This document shows, piece after piece, positions 25,144 to 33,913 of a stretch of 64,000 nucleotides of DNA (positions within the stretch are counted from its first letter, which is position 1; each line of letters opens with the position of its first letter). The notes beneath the pieces were generated by a model. The model did no database searches and was not told the origin of the DNA. It saw only the letters and a list, made by a program, of their open reading frames with translations. The position numbers and the translations under genes are program-made. Origin of the DNA: Pandoraea sputorum (GTDB lineage Bacteria > Pseudomonadota > Gammaproteobacteria > Burkholderiales > Burkholderiaceae); NCBI RefSeq assembly GCF_000814845.2, contig NZ_CP010431.2, positions 4,588,001 to 4,652,000 on the forward strand, written 5' to 3'.

Positions 25144-26666
25144 TCCGCAAACTCATCAAGAAGCTGCTCGGCAAAGACGGCCAGACCGAAGGCGGCGCAG
25201 GTAGTCTGCCGCCCGGCACGCCGGTCGTCATCCCCGTTTCCGTGCACGGCATCGATCCGACGCTGCTGTCGAAGAACGCCGTGCGCGTGACCGACACGTT
25301 GCAGCAAGCCGGGTTCAAGGCCTTCGTCGTCGGCGGCGCGGTGCGCGATCTGCTGCTCGGCATCGCCCCCAAAGACTTCGACGTCGCCACGAGCGCCACG
25401 CCCGAACAGGTCCAGCGCCTGTTCCGCCGCGCGCGCATTATCGGCCGCCGCTTCCAGATCGTTCACGTGCAATTCGGACAGGAGATCATCGAGACCTCTA
25501 CGTTCCGGGCGTTGGTCGAAGCGGTCGATAGCGAGCAAATCGGTGCGCGTCGTCCGAAAAAGGGTGAACTCGACCGCAAAACGCACGTCACCGACGAATC
25601 GGGCCGCGTGTTGCGCGACAACGTGTGGGGCGAGCAGGACGAAGACGCCGCCCGCCGCGATTTCACCGTCAACGCCATGTATTACGATCCGGCGACGCAG
25701 ACGGTGCACGACTATCACCGCGGGTTTGAAGACATTCAGAAGCGCGTGCTGCGCATGATCGGCGATCCGGCCACGCGTTATCGCGAAGACCCGGTGCGGA
25801 TGCTGCGCGTGGTGCGCTTCGCGGCCAAGCTCGGTTTCAAGATCGACGCAGCGACGGCCGAGCCGATTACGCAACTCGCGCCGCTGATCGACAACGTGCC
25901 TGCGGCGCGCTTGTTCGACGAAATGCTCAAGCTGTTGCTTTCGGGTCACGCGTGGGCGTGTGTGCAGCAACTGCGCTCGCAAGGTCTGCATCACGGTCTG
26001 CTGCCGTTGCTCGACGTGGTGCTGGAACAGCCGCTCGGCGAGAAATTCGTCACGCTCGCGCTCGCCAATACCGACGCACGCATTCGTGCTGGCAAGCCGG
26101 TGTCGCCGGGCTTCCTGTTCGCGGCGCTGCTCTGGCATCTGGTGCTTGAGAAGTGGCAGGCCTATCAGAGCGCTGGCGAATATCCGATTCCGGCGTTGCA
26201 TCTCGCCATGGACGACGTGCTCGACGCACAAACCGGCAAGCTGGCCATCCAGCGCCGTTTCGTCGCCGACATGAAGGAAATCTGGGGCTTGCAGGTGCGT
26301 CTGGACAAGCGCGTCGGCCGCACGCCGTTGCGTCTGCTCGAACACCCCCGCCTGCGTGCCGGTTACGACTTCCTGTTGCTGCGTTGCGAGTCGGGTGAAG
26401 TTCCGGCAGAAGCCGGTCAATGGTGGACGGACTTCCTCGAAGGCGACTCGGTCAAGCGCGACGAACTGCTGGCGCAAGGCAGCGGATCGTCGGGGTCGAC
26501 ACCTGCAGCGAAGCGTCGCCGTCGTCGTCGCAAGCCCTCTGGCGGACGTGGCGGTGAAGGTGGCGAAGGCGGTGGCAGTGAGGGTGGCGGCGGTAGTGAG
26601 AACGCTACCAGCGAGAATCATGGCAAGCGGGTATCATCGCGACAGCATGGTTCCGAAGGTGCTTAA
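25140..26666 (+). CDS. pcnB: Poly(A) polymerase I PcnB
   Basis: Adds 3' poly(A) tails that promote RNA decay. 508 aa from GTG 25140 overlapping the previous stop. The nucleotidyltransferase core has VVGGAVRDLLLG (63-74) and the catalytic pair in KDFDVAT (D79, D81). Other family marks are RRFQIVHV, RRDFTVNAMYYD and RYREDPVRMLRVVRFAAKLGF. The C-terminus has a basic run AAKRRRRRRKPSGG and then about 30 residues of Gly/Ser/Glu, probably a disordered RNA-binding tail. The TAA stop shares its last A with the folK ATG. Confidence 0.93.
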   Translation: MIRKLIKKLLGKDGQTEGGAGSLPPGTPVVIPVSVHGIDPTLLSKNAVRVTDTLQQAGFKAFVVGGAVRDLLLGIAPKDFDVATSATPEQVQRLFRRARIIGRRFQIVHVQFGQEIIETSTFRALVEAVDSEQIGARRPKKGELDRKTHVTDESGRVLRDNVWGEQDEDAARRDFTVNAMYYDPATQTVHDYHRGFEDIQKRVLRMIGDPATRYREDPVRMLRVVRFAAKLGFKIDAATAEPITQLAPLIDNVPAARLFDEMLKLLLSGHAWACVQQLRSQGLHHGLLPLLDVVLEQPLGEKFVTLALANTDARIRAGKPVSPGFLFAALLWHLVLEKWQAYQSAGEYPIPALHLAMDDVLDAQTGKLAIQRRFVADMKEIWGLQVRLDKRVGRTPLRLLEHPRLRAGYDFLLLRCESGEVPAEAGQWWTDFLEGDSVKRDELLAQGSGSSGSTPAAKRRRRRRKPSGGRGGEGGEGGGSEGGGGSENATSENHGKRVSSRQHGSEGA

Positions 26667-27178
26667 TGACTGTTGCCTATATCGGGCTCGGCGCGAATCT
26701 CGGCGACGCCCGCCAAGCGATTAAGGACGCCATCGTCTGCCTGGCGCAGCAGATCGGCGTCACGATCATCGGCAAATCCGACCTGTATCGCACCGCCCCC
26801 ATCGAGTCGAGCGGCGACGACTATCTCAACTGCGCTGTCGCCGTCGAGACGAGTCTGAGCGCCCGCCAGCTACTCACCCTGTGCTTGAAGATCGAGTTGC
26901 ATTTCGGACGTGAGCGGCCGTACAAGAATGCGCCGCGCACGCTCGATCTCGATCTGCTGGTCTACGGCGACGAACGCATCGCCGAACCCGATCTGATCGT
27001 GCCGCACCCGCGTCTCGCGTTGCGTGCCTTTGTACTGCATCCGCTCGCGGATATCGCCCCCGAACTCGACATTCCCGGCGTGGGACGCGTCAGCGCCCTG
27101 TTGCCCGACGTTGCCGATCAACGCATCGAACGTGTTGCTCAGGGTTGCTGCCCGACCAAGCGGGTGTGCACATCATGA
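26666..27178 (+). CDS. folK: 2-amino-4-hydroxy-6-hydroxymethyldihydropteridine pyrophosphokinase FolK
   Basis: HPPK of folate synthesis, transferring pyrophosphate from ATP to the pterin. 170 aa. YIGLGANLGDA, the GRERPYKNAPRTLDLDLLVYGD metal/ATP motif and VPHPRLALRAFVLHPLADIAP are all intact. ATG 26666 overlaps the pcnB stop (TAATG). The pcnB-folK-dgk-panB order is common in Burkholderiales. Confidence 0.95.
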   Translation: MTVAYIGLGANLGDARQAIKDAIVCLAQQIGVTIIGKSDLYRTAPIESSGDDYLNCAVAVETSLSARQLLTLCLKIELHFGRERPYKNAPRTLDLDLLVYGDERIAEPDLIVPHPRLALRAFVLHPLADIAPELDIPGVGRVSALLPDVADQRIERVAQGCCPTKRVCTS

Positions 27179-27831
27179 GATCACCGGTGCTCGGGCGATT
27201 TCGCTATCTCGCCGTCGAAGGCCCGATCGGGGTTGGCAAGACGTCGCTCGCGCAGCGTCTGGCCGACGCAGCCGGTGCCGACCTGATGCTCGAACAGCCC
27301 GCGCTCAATCCCTTTCTCGAACGTTTCTATCGCGACAGCGCGCGTTACGCGCTGCCCGCGCAGTTGTCGTTCTGTCTGCAACGTGTGGACGAGGCGACGG
27401 AGATTGCGCGTCGCGAGATCGATGGCAAGCCGATCTTCACCGACTTCCTGCCGGAGAAGGACGGCCTGTTCGCGCGTCTCACGCTGTCTGCCGACGAGAT
27501 TGAGCTGTACCGCAAGCTCGTTGCACACATCGAGCGTCCGCACCGTGCGCCGGACCTCGTGATCCATCTGCAAGCCAGTCCCGAAGCGCTGTTCTCTCGC
27601 ATCCAGAAGCGTGCGATTCCGATGGAGCAGCAGATTCCGGACACGTATCTGCGCGCGCTGTGCGACATCTATGGCGAATTCTTCTATCATTACGCCGCTG
27701 CGCCGGTGTTGACAGTCGACACAGAACAATTCGACCCGGCGCACGACGACAGCGACTTCGCCCTGCTGGTCGAACGCATCGATCAGATGCGCGGGCGCAA
27801 GGAAGTCTTCGTCAAGGGCGCTCGCCTCTGA
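27175..27831 (+). CDS. Deoxynucleoside kinase family protein
   Basis: Cytosolic kinase of the dNK/deoxyguanosine-kinase-like family, 218 aa. ATG 27175 overlaps the folK stop (ATGA). P-loop EGPIGVGKTS (15-24); DFLPEKDGLFARLTL has the acidic DFL/E-type motif; the lid KRAIPMEQQI follows. Nucleoside specificity is not readable. The placement between folK and panB is a frequent arrangement whose reason is unknown. Its stop codon lies inside a small CCTCTGA tandem repeat. Confidence 0.88.
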   Translation: MRSPVLGRFRYLAVEGPIGVGKTSLAQRLADAAGADLMLEQPALNPFLERFYRDSARYALPAQLSFCLQRVDEATEIARREIDGKPIFTDFLPEKDGLFARLTLSADEIELYRKLVAHIERPHRAPDLVIHLQASPEALFSRIQKRAIPMEQQIPDTYLRALCDIYGEFFYHYAAAPVLTVDTEQFDPAHDDSDFALLVERIDQMRGRKEVFVKGARL

Positions 27832-27845
27832 CCTCTGACCTCTGA
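27825..27845 (+). repeat. Three perfect tandem CCTCTGA units at the dgk stop
   Basis: 7-bp unit three times at 27825-27831, 27832-27838 and 27839-27845; the first copy contains the TGA stop of the kinase gene. Confidence 0.75.
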
Positions 27846-27922
27846 AGCTCCGCCTGCCGCTGCGCCCATAGCGCACCCGTCGCATCTGTGCTGCCCGCGA
27901 ACCCTCCTGAACCGAGGCTGAC

Positions 27923-28741
27923 ATGAGTTATCTGCAAGAATCCAACCGCAAGGCCGTGACCGTTCCCGGACTTGCCCAGATGCGCGCACGTGGCGAGAAG
28001 ATCGCCATGCTCACCGCTTACGATGCAAGCTTCGCCGCGCTGCTGGACCGCGTTGGCGTCGACGCCATTCTGATCGGCGACTCGCTGGGCAACGTGATTC
28101 AGGGTCAGCGCACGACGCTGCCCGTCACGCTGCGCGACATCTGTTATCACACGGAATGTGTGGCGCGCAGCGTCGAGAAGGCGCTCGTGCTGGCCGATCT
28201 GCCCTTCGGCACGTTCGGTACGAAGGAGCAGGCGTATCAGAGCGCCGTGGCCGTCATGCAGGCCGGTGCGCAGATGGTGAAGATCGAAGGCGGTGCATGG
28301 CTTGCCGAGACGGTACGCTTTCTGGTCGAGCGCAGCATTCCGGTGTGCGCCCACCTGGGCCTGACGCCGCAATCGGTGCACGCGTTCGGCGGCTTCAAGG
28401 TGCAAGGTCGTGAAGACGCGGCGCAGGCGCAGTTGCTTGAAGACGCACGCGCATTGCAAGCGGCCGGTGCTCAACTCGTGGTGCTCGAAGCGATTCCCGC
28501 CGCGCTCGCCGCGCGCGTGACGCCGGAAGTGCCGACGATGCCGACCATCGGCATTGGCGCCGGTGTCGATTGCGATGGTCAGGTGCTTGTGCTTCAGGAC
28601 ATGCTTGGCGTGTTCCCCGGCAAGTCGCCGAAGTTCTCGAAGAACTTCATGGACGGCCAGCCGAGCATCGCGGCCGCCATCGAAGCTTACGTACAAGCCG
28701 TGAAGCACAGCACGTTCCCGACGTTGGAACATAGCTTCTGA
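27923..28741 (+). CDS. panB: 3-methyl-2-oxobutanoate hydroxymethyltransferase PanB
   Basis: Ketopantoate hydroxymethyltransferase, first step of pantothenate synthesis, using 5,10-methylene-THF. 272 aa. [81 protein letters not shown] and VLQDMLGVF are family marks; the Mg ligands (D in GDS, E in KIEGG) are present. It starts 91 nt after the kinase, and its folate cofactor links it to folK upstream. It ends at the 28772 terminator. Confidence 0.96.
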   Translation: MSYLQESNRKAVTVPGLAQMRARGEKIAMLTAYDASFAALLDRVGVDAILIGDSLGNVIQGQRTTLPVTLRDICYHTECVARSVEKALVLADLPFGTFGTKEQAYQSAVAVMQAGAQMVKIEGGAWLAETVRFLVERSIPVCAHLGLTPQSVHAFGGFKVQGREDAAQAQLLEDARALQAAGAQLVVLEAIPAALAARVTPEVPTMPTIGIGAGVDCDGQVLVLQDMLGVFPGKSPKFSKNFMDGQPSIAAAIEAYVQAVKHSTFPTLEHSF

Positions 28742-28771
28742 GATCGGACGCAGGTAACGTCCGCGAGGACG

Positions 28772-28806
28772 AAAAAAAAGCGGCTCAGCGATGAGCCGCT
28801 TTTTTT
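28772..28806. terminator. Bidirectional terminator panB / sensor kinase
   Basis: Stem agcggctca (28779-28787) / tgagccgct (28792-28800) with GCGA loop, flanked by a run of A on the left and T on the right. Confidence 0.92.
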
Positions 28807-30172
28807 ATGCCGCGACCGGCAGCGTCAGCACGACCGCAAAGCCCTCACCCTCCACCCGTTCGAAGCTCATATGGCCGCCGTGGGCACGCACAACCTCAGC
28901 GACCATCGCCAGACCCAGGCTTGCGCCTTCGCGTCCGTCGGCGCGCAATGAGAACGGGGTGCGTACGCGTTGCCATTCCTGCTCGGGGATGCCCGGCCCG
29001 TCGTCGAAAAAGCGCAAGCGCCACTGATCGCCGACACGTGTCACGTCCACATGAAGACGATGCGGTGCGCCATAAGCCACTGCGTTGACCAGCACGTTCT
29101 TGATCGCTTCACGCAAACTCAACTCGTCGCCGACGATCATGCACGGCTCGTCCTGCGCATGCAGCGCGACGTCGATATCGCGCGTGACATACGACAGCGT
29201 TTCGCGCATCGCCGTCTGCAACAACTCGTTCAGATCGACCGGGGTCCGTGCGACGCTCTCCGCCCGATGCTGCACCATCGCGTGATTGATCAGCTGATGG
29301 ATCAGTCCTCCCAGCCCGCGTGCCTGCTTCTGAATGCGGGCGATGTGCGTCTGGCGCGCAGCCTCGTCCTGCGTCTGCGTCAGCATTTCCGCTTGTGCCG
29401 TGAGCGCAGTCACCGGCGTTCGCAGTTGATGCGCAGCGTCGCCGATGACGCGACGCATTAACGCACGCGACGTGGCCAGCCGCTGCATGAAGTCGTTGAT
29501 CGCACCCACGAGCGCCAGCGTTTCCGCAGGCACAGTCACCGCAAGGGGCGCGAGGTCGTTCGGATCACGTGCGCGTATCGCACCCTCGATTTGCTTGAGC
29601 GGTGCGAGCGCCTGACGTAGCGTCCACAACGCGGCGAGCATCGTCAGCACACCGGTCGCTATCGTGATGAGCAACGTGTTGTCGGCCAGCCCGCGCGTGA
29701 AGCGTTCGCGCGCATTCTGCGTGTGTGCCAGCGCGACCACCGCCCACGGATGGGGTGACGTCACCGGCATACGCCGTCCCACGATGGCGATGCGGATCGG
29801 CATCTCCTGATACGTGCCGTCGACCACGAGAGGACCGTCGGCCAGCTTATCCCACGGAATCGGCGGACGGAACTCCGAATCGCCCGCCACGGACCGGCCG
29901 TTCGGATCGAGCACGGTGTAGAAGATCTGATCGCCGGGCGCGAGCGCAGAAAAGGCCGCGAGCGGTACATCGACGTTTACTTCGCCGTTCTGGTACCAGG
30001 TGTTCTCCGCCACCTGCAAGGCACTGCCGAGCAACCAACGGTCGTAGGCCCGGTCGACGGCGGCGCGTGTCGAGAACCAGATGCCCAGCAGCACCGCGAC
30101 GACGGCGAACGCCAGCACCGCGCCCATGCGGATCACCAGACGCAGGTAGAGAGATCGGCCGGGGACGATCAT
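28805..30172 (-). CDS. Sensor histidine kinase, TctE-like
   Basis: Membrane sensor kinase of the TctE/QseC type, 455 aa. TM1 is about residues 12-33, followed by a periplasmic 2CSK_N-like domain (about 35-165) and TM2 (about 168-190, TLLITIATGVLTMLAALW). HAMP-like DHp entry, then the H-box GDAAHQLRTPVTALTAQAEML with the phospho-acceptor His. The HATPase shows a degenerate N-box (REAIKNVLVNAVAYG), DDGPGIP and SLGLAMV. The ATG overlaps the response-regulator stop (ATGA). Confidence 0.92.
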   Translation of the reverse strand: MIVPGRSLYLRLVIRMGAVLAFAVVAVLLGIWFSTRAAVDRAYDRWLLGSALQVAENTWYQNGEVNVDVPLAAFSALAPGDQIFYTVLDPNGRSVAGDSEFRPPIPWDKLADGPLVVDGTYQEMPIRIAIVGRRMPVTSPHPWAVVALAHTQNARERFTRGLADNTLLITIATGVLTMLAALWTLRQALAPLKQIEGAIRARDPNDLAPLAVTVPAETLALVGAINDFMQRLATSRALMRRVIGDAAHQLRTPVTALTAQAEMLTQTQDEAARQTHIARIQKQARGLGGLIHQLINHAMVQHRAESVARTPVDLNELLQTAMRETLSYVTRDIDVALHAQDEPCMIVGDELSLREAIKNVLVNAVAYGAPHRLHVDVTRVGDQWRLRFFDDGPGIPEQEWQRVRTPFSLRADGREGASLGLAMVAEVVRAHGGHMSFERVEGEGFAVVLTLPVAA

Positions 30173-30831
30173 GACAGCACGAGTTGATAGCCCAGCCCGC
30201 GCAGCGTGCGAATCTGGAATTGCGCGCCGGCCAGCTTCTTGCGCAGACGAGCGACGTATTGTTCGATGGCGTTCGCGTTCGGTGCTGGCTCGTCGCCGTA
30301 CAGACGATCCATCAATTCGTCTTTGCCGAAGATGCGCCCCGGGCGTCCTGCGAGGATTTCCAGCAGCGTGACTTCACGGCGCGTGAGTTCGATGGGCTGG
30401 CCATCCACTTCGACGCCGCGACTCTTGCGATCGAGCGTGAGATTGGCGCAGGTCAGACGATTGGTCGCGTCCTGCCCGGTGCGGCGCATCAACGCGCGCA
30501 CACGCGCTTCGAGCTCGCGGAAATCGAAGGGCTTGGTGAGGTAATCGTCTGCACCGAGATCGAGCGCACGCACGCGCTCTTCGATCTCCGCACATGCGGT
30601 GAGCATCAGCACGCGCGTGGACAGGCCGCGCTCGCGCACGCGCCTGAGCAACTCGAATCCGTCGACGTGCGGCAGCATGACGTCGAGGATCAGCAGGTCG
30701 TAATCGTCGCCGATGCGGCCGGCGGCAACCGCCCCGTCCGTCTCGCAATCGAGCGCGTGGCCGAGCCTGCGCAACTGCGTGGCGATCGCTTCGGCGACAT
30801 CGGCGGTGTCTTCCACCAGCATGATGCGCAT
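30169..30831 (-). CDS. OmpR-family response regulator, TctD-like
   Basis: Two-component response regulator, 220 aa from ATG 30831 (AGGAGACGA upstream). Receiver domain with acidic E7/D8, phospho-acceptor D50 in LILDVMLP and K in TKPFDF; a winged-helix OmpR domain (about 122-218) with RLTCANLTLDRKSRGVEVDGQPIELTRREVTLLEIL. First gene of the pair. Divergent from the ABC transporter at 31028; the spacer contains an 11-bp-period direct repeat that would suit an OmpR-type dimer, so the transporter is a likely target. Confidence 0.93.
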   Translation of the reverse strand: MRIMLVEDTADVAEAIATQLRRLGHALDCETDGAVAAGRIGDDYDLLILDVMLPHVDGFELLRRVRERGLSTRVLMLTACAEIEERVRALDLGADDYLTKPFDFRELEARVRALMRRTGQDATNRLTCANLTLDRKSRGVEVDGQPIELTRREVTLLEILAGRPGRIFGKDELMDRLYGDEPAPNANAIEQYVARLRKKLAGAQFQIRTLRGLGYQLVLS

Positions 30832-30953
30832 GGTCTTCTCGTCTCCTAATCTTCCTGAGGCTTTCGTCTTCTGAGCGCGATTGTCTCGGAAATCCCAGTA
30901 GGCCACCTCAGTGTTTCCCCTGAATTCGGGCCGTGGCGCGGCGCGATGTCAGG

Positions 30954-30972
30954 TTCGCTACAGCTTCGCTAC
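30954..30972. promoter_or_regulatory. Direct repeat TTCGCTAC x2, candidate OmpR-type box
   Basis: ttcgctac at 30954-30961 and 30965-30972, start-to-start 11 bp (one helical turn), in the 196-bp region between the divergent response regulator and ABC ATPase genes. The rest of this region shows no clear -35/-10 pair. Confidence 0.45.
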
Positions 30973-31027
30973 TTAGTATCGAGCCGACTACAAAAAAAGC
31001 ACTATCGCATTCTTCAGGAGACACGCA

Positions 31028-31828
31028 ATGCACAACGCCCCCCATGCGGGCGCTGCGGGGACGACTTCGCCCGCAGTGCCGCCATTGCTCGAAATCGACG
31101 CCGTCACGCTGCAATACAAGACCGACGACTATCTCGTCACCGCCGCCCAGCAAGTGAGCTTCAACGTCTACCCGGGCGACCGCTTTGTGCTGCTCGGCCC
31201 GTCCGGCTGCGGCAAATCGACGTTGCTCAAGGCCATCGGCGGCTATCTGCCGCCGGTTCACGGCGAAATCCGCCTCAAAGGCCGCACGATCACCGAACCC
31301 GGCCCGGACCGCATGATGGTGTTCCAGGAGTTCGATCAACTCCTGCCGTGGAAAACCGTGCGCCAGAACGTGGAGTTCGCGCTCACGGCCAGCGGCCGAC
31401 TCAAGGGACGCGACGCCGCCGAGCGCGCCGCCCATTACATCGAGAAAGTCGGTCTGGCGAAGTTTATCGACAGCTATCCGCACACGCTCTCGGGCGGCAT
31501 GAAGCAGCGCGTGTCCATTGCGCGTGGCATGGCAATGGAGCCGGACGTCCTGCTCATGGACGAACCGTTCGCCGCGCTCGACGCCCTCACCCGCCGCAAG
31601 ATGCAGGACGAACTGCTGCGTCTGTGGGACGACACACGTTTTACGGTGCTGTTCGTCACGCACGGTATCGACGAAGCCATCCGCATCGGCACGCGCATTT
31701 TGCTGCTCTCGCCGCATCCGGGTCAGGTCAAGGCAGAGCTCAACAGTATCGCCCCCGAACAACTCGGCACGGCGCATCAGAGCGAGCTTGAGACCCGCAT
31801 CGATCAACTGCTGTTCGCGACCCACTGA
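31028..31828 (+). CDS. ABC transporter ATP-binding protein, nitrate/sulfonate/taurine type
   Basis: ATPase of a TauB/SsuB/NrtD-like importer, 266 aa, ATG 31028 behind AGGAGACACGC. Walker A GPSGCGKST (about 57-65), VFQEFDQLLPWKTV, signature LSGGMKQRVSIARGMAM, Walker B VLLMDEPFAALD, switch VTHGIDEA. First gene of ATPase, permease and binding protein; the next start is 2 nt after its stop. Confidence 0.92.
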   Translation: MHNAPHAGAAGTTSPAVPPLLEIDAVTLQYKTDDYLVTAAQQVSFNVYPGDRFVLLGPSGCGKSTLLKAIGGYLPPVHGEIRLKGRTITEPGPDRMMVFQEFDQLLPWKTVRQNVEFALTASGRLKGRDAAERAAHYIEKVGLAKFIDSYPHTLSGGMKQRVSIARGMAMEPDVLLMDEPFAALDALTRRKMQDELLRLWDDTRFTVLFVTHGIDEAIRIGTRILLLSPHPGQVKAELNSIAPEQLGTAHQSELETRIDQLLFATH

Positions 31829-31830
31829 GG

Positions 31831-32748
31831 ATGACGGCCATGAATGCTATCCCTTCGCAATCCGCCACGTCGGCATCCCCCGCCCCGATCGAACCCGTCT
31901 ATCGTCCGGAGTTCGTGCTCGAACCGGTGCAGGCCGAACTGTCGTCGATCCAGCGCCCGCTCTCCACCTTCGAGACCCTTTATCGCCTGAGCTGGCTGCG
32001 CAAGACCGTGATTCTGTGCGTGCTGGCCATCATCTGGGAAATCTACGGACGCTGGCTCGACAACGCCTTACTGTTCCCGAGCTTCTCCGACACGGTCGCC
32101 GCGTTCGCGAGCGGTCTGACGAGCGGCGTGTTGCTGCTGCGCGCCGTCGTCTCGCTCAAGACGCTGCTCATCGGCTACGGCATCGGGATCGCACTCGCTG
32201 CGGTGCTCACCACCGTCGCCATCAGTTCGAAGATCGGCAACGATCTGCTGGAGACGCTCACCGCCATGTTCAACCCGTTGCCCGCCATCGCCTTGCTGCC
32301 GCTGGCGCTGATCTGGTTCGGATTGGGCAACGGCAGCGTGATCTTCGTGCTCGTGCACTCGGTGCTGTGGGCCGTGGCGCTCAACACGCACAGCGGGTTC
32401 CGGGGGGTGTCGAAAACGCTGCGCATGGTGGGCCAGAACTATGGACTCAAGCGATTTGCGCTGGTACAGCACGTGTTGATCCCGGCGGCGTTCCCGAGCA
32501 TTCTCACGGGCCTGAAAGTAGGCTGGGCATTCGCATGGCGCACGCTGATCGCTGCCGAACTCGTGTTTGGCGTGTCGTCCGGCTCGGGCGGCCTCGGCTG
32601 GTACATCTTCGAGAACCGCAACTCGCTGGAGACGGCTAACGTTTTCGCCGGGCTGTTCTTCGTGATCCTGATCGGGCTGGCCGTCGAAAACCTGCTGTTC
32701 GCCCGCATCGAGAAGCGCACATTGCACCGCTGGGGTATGCAGCACTGA
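31831..32748 (+). CDS. ABC transporter permease, nitrate/sulfonate/taurine type
   Basis: Inner-membrane permease (SsuC/TauC type), 305 aa; ATG 31831 or, 9 nt on, ATG 31840. A 55-residue hydrophilic N-terminal tail precedes the first TM helix (KTVILCVLAIIWEIYG). The coupling region LRMVGQNYGLKRFALVQHVLIPAAFPSILTGLKVGWAFAWRTLIAAELVFG is family-typical. 88 nt separate it from the binding-protein gene. Confidence 0.9.
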   Translation: MTAMNAIPSQSATSASPAPIEPVYRPEFVLEPVQAELSSIQRPLSTFETLYRLSWLRKTVILCVLAIIWEIYGRWLDNALLFPSFSDTVAAFASGLTSGVLLLRAVVSLKTLLIGYGIGIALAAVLTTVAISSKIGNDLLETLTAMFNPLPAIALLPLALIWFGLGNGSVIFVLVHSVLWAVALNTHSGFRGVSKTLRMVGQNYGLKRFALVQHVLIPAAFPSILTGLKVGWAFAWRTLIAAELVFGVSSGSGGLGWYIFENRNSLETANVFAGLFFVILIGLAVENLLFARIEKRTLHRWGMQH

Positions 32749-32836
32749 CACTCGGAGCGGACCGGATTTTCGGCCTGCTCCGATTGACGCCCTTTTTCAT
32801 GGGCATGAATAATTCGAACAACACGGAGACAACATC

Positions 32837-33865
32837 ATGAACCGACGCAATTTCGCCCGCTGGGCGAGCGCCATCACGCTCGCCGCGACGACCGCCCTGT
32901 CAACGCTCGGCAACGTAGCGCATGCCGAAGCGAGCACCGTCCGCCTGTCGCATGGCTACGGCATTCTGTATTTGCCGCTGATGGTCATGCGCGATCAGCA
33001 TCTTGTAGAGAAGCACGCGAAGGCGCTGGGGCTGGGCGATGTGAAGACCACGTGGACCATTCTGGACGGCGGCAACGTCATTAACGACGCCATGCTCGCG
33101 GGTAACCTCGACGTTGCAGGCACAGGCGCCCCGGGTTTCGTCACGCTCTGGTCGAAGGCGCACGGCATTCCGCGCTCGGAGGTGATCGGACTGTCCGCGC
33201 TCTCGACCGGTCCGCTCTGGCTCAATACGAACAATCCGAACGTCAAGTCGCTCAAGGACTTCACGTCGAAGGACAAGATCGCGATTCCGGGCATCAAGAC
33301 ATCGCTGTCGGCCGTGCTGCTGCAAATGGCTGTGGCCAAGACGTTCGGTATCGAGAACTACGCAAAGCTCGATCCGCAGACGGTCAGCCTGAGCCATCCG
33401 GAAGCGGTGAGCGCGCTGCTCTCGGGCAAGACGGAAATCACGGCGCACTTCACTTCGCCGCCGTTCTCGTATCAGGAACTGAAAGATCCGCGCATCAAGC
33501 GCGTGCTGAATTCGACGGACGTGCTGGGTAACATCACCATCGACGTCGTGTTCGCACCCAAGCAGTTCACCGTCCAGAATCCGAAGCTGGTGCAGGCCAT
33601 TCTGGCGGCGCAGGAAGAGGCGGCGGCGTACATCGCCAAGGATCACGTCGGCGCGGCGCAGACGTTCCTTCGCGTGTCCAAGATCAACCTGCCGCAAGCG
33701 GAGATCGAGCAGATGCTGGCCGACCCCGGTCTGCAATTCACGACGACGCCGAACGGGCTGATGCAGTACGTCGAGTTCATGAGCCGCGCGGGCACGATCA
33801 AGACGCGTCCGGCGAAGTGGAGCGAACTGTTCGTGCCGCAGATGGCAGCGCGTCAGGGAAGCTGA
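32837..33865 (+). CDS. ABC transporter substrate-binding protein, SsuA/TauA/NMT1-like
   Basis: Periplasmic receptor of the NMT1/SsuA family, 342 aa, ATG 32837 behind CACGGAGACAACATC. The N-terminus MNRRNFARWASAITLAATTA has an RRNF pair, so Tat or Sec export is possible; cleavage is near AHA. The body begins VRLSHGYGILYLPLMVM and has GNLDVAGTGAPGFVTLWSKAHG, typical of this receptor group. Ligand is unknown; sulfonates, nitrate or aromatic acids are family precedents. Confidence 0.88.
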   Translation: MNRRNFARWASAITLAATTALSTLGNVAHAEASTVRLSHGYGILYLPLMVMRDQHLVEKHAKALGLGDVKTTWTILDGGNVINDAMLAGNLDVAGTGAPGFVTLWSKAHGIPRSEVIGLSALSTGPLWLNTNNPNVKSLKDFTSKDKIAIPGIKTSLSAVLLQMAVAKTFGIENYAKLDPQTVSLSHPEAVSALLSGKTEITAHFTSPPFSYQELKDPRIKRVLNSTDVLGNITIDVVFAPKQFTVQNPKLVQAILAAQEEAAAYIAKDHVGAAQTFLRVSKINLPQAEIEQMLADPGLQFTTTPNGLMQYVEFMSRAGTIKTRPAKWSELFVPQMAARQGS

Positions 33866-33879
33866 GGGAAATGAAGCAT

Positions 33880-33910
33880 AACGGCGCGTCGAGAGAAATG
33901 ACGCGCCGTT
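33880..33910. terminator. Hairpin between binding-protein gene and pabBC
   Basis: Perfect 11-bp stem aacggcgcgtc (33880-33890) / gacgcgccgtt (33900-33910) between convergent genes. No U-tract of length, so termination strength is uncertain. Confidence 0.65.
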
Positions 33911-33913
33911 GAG

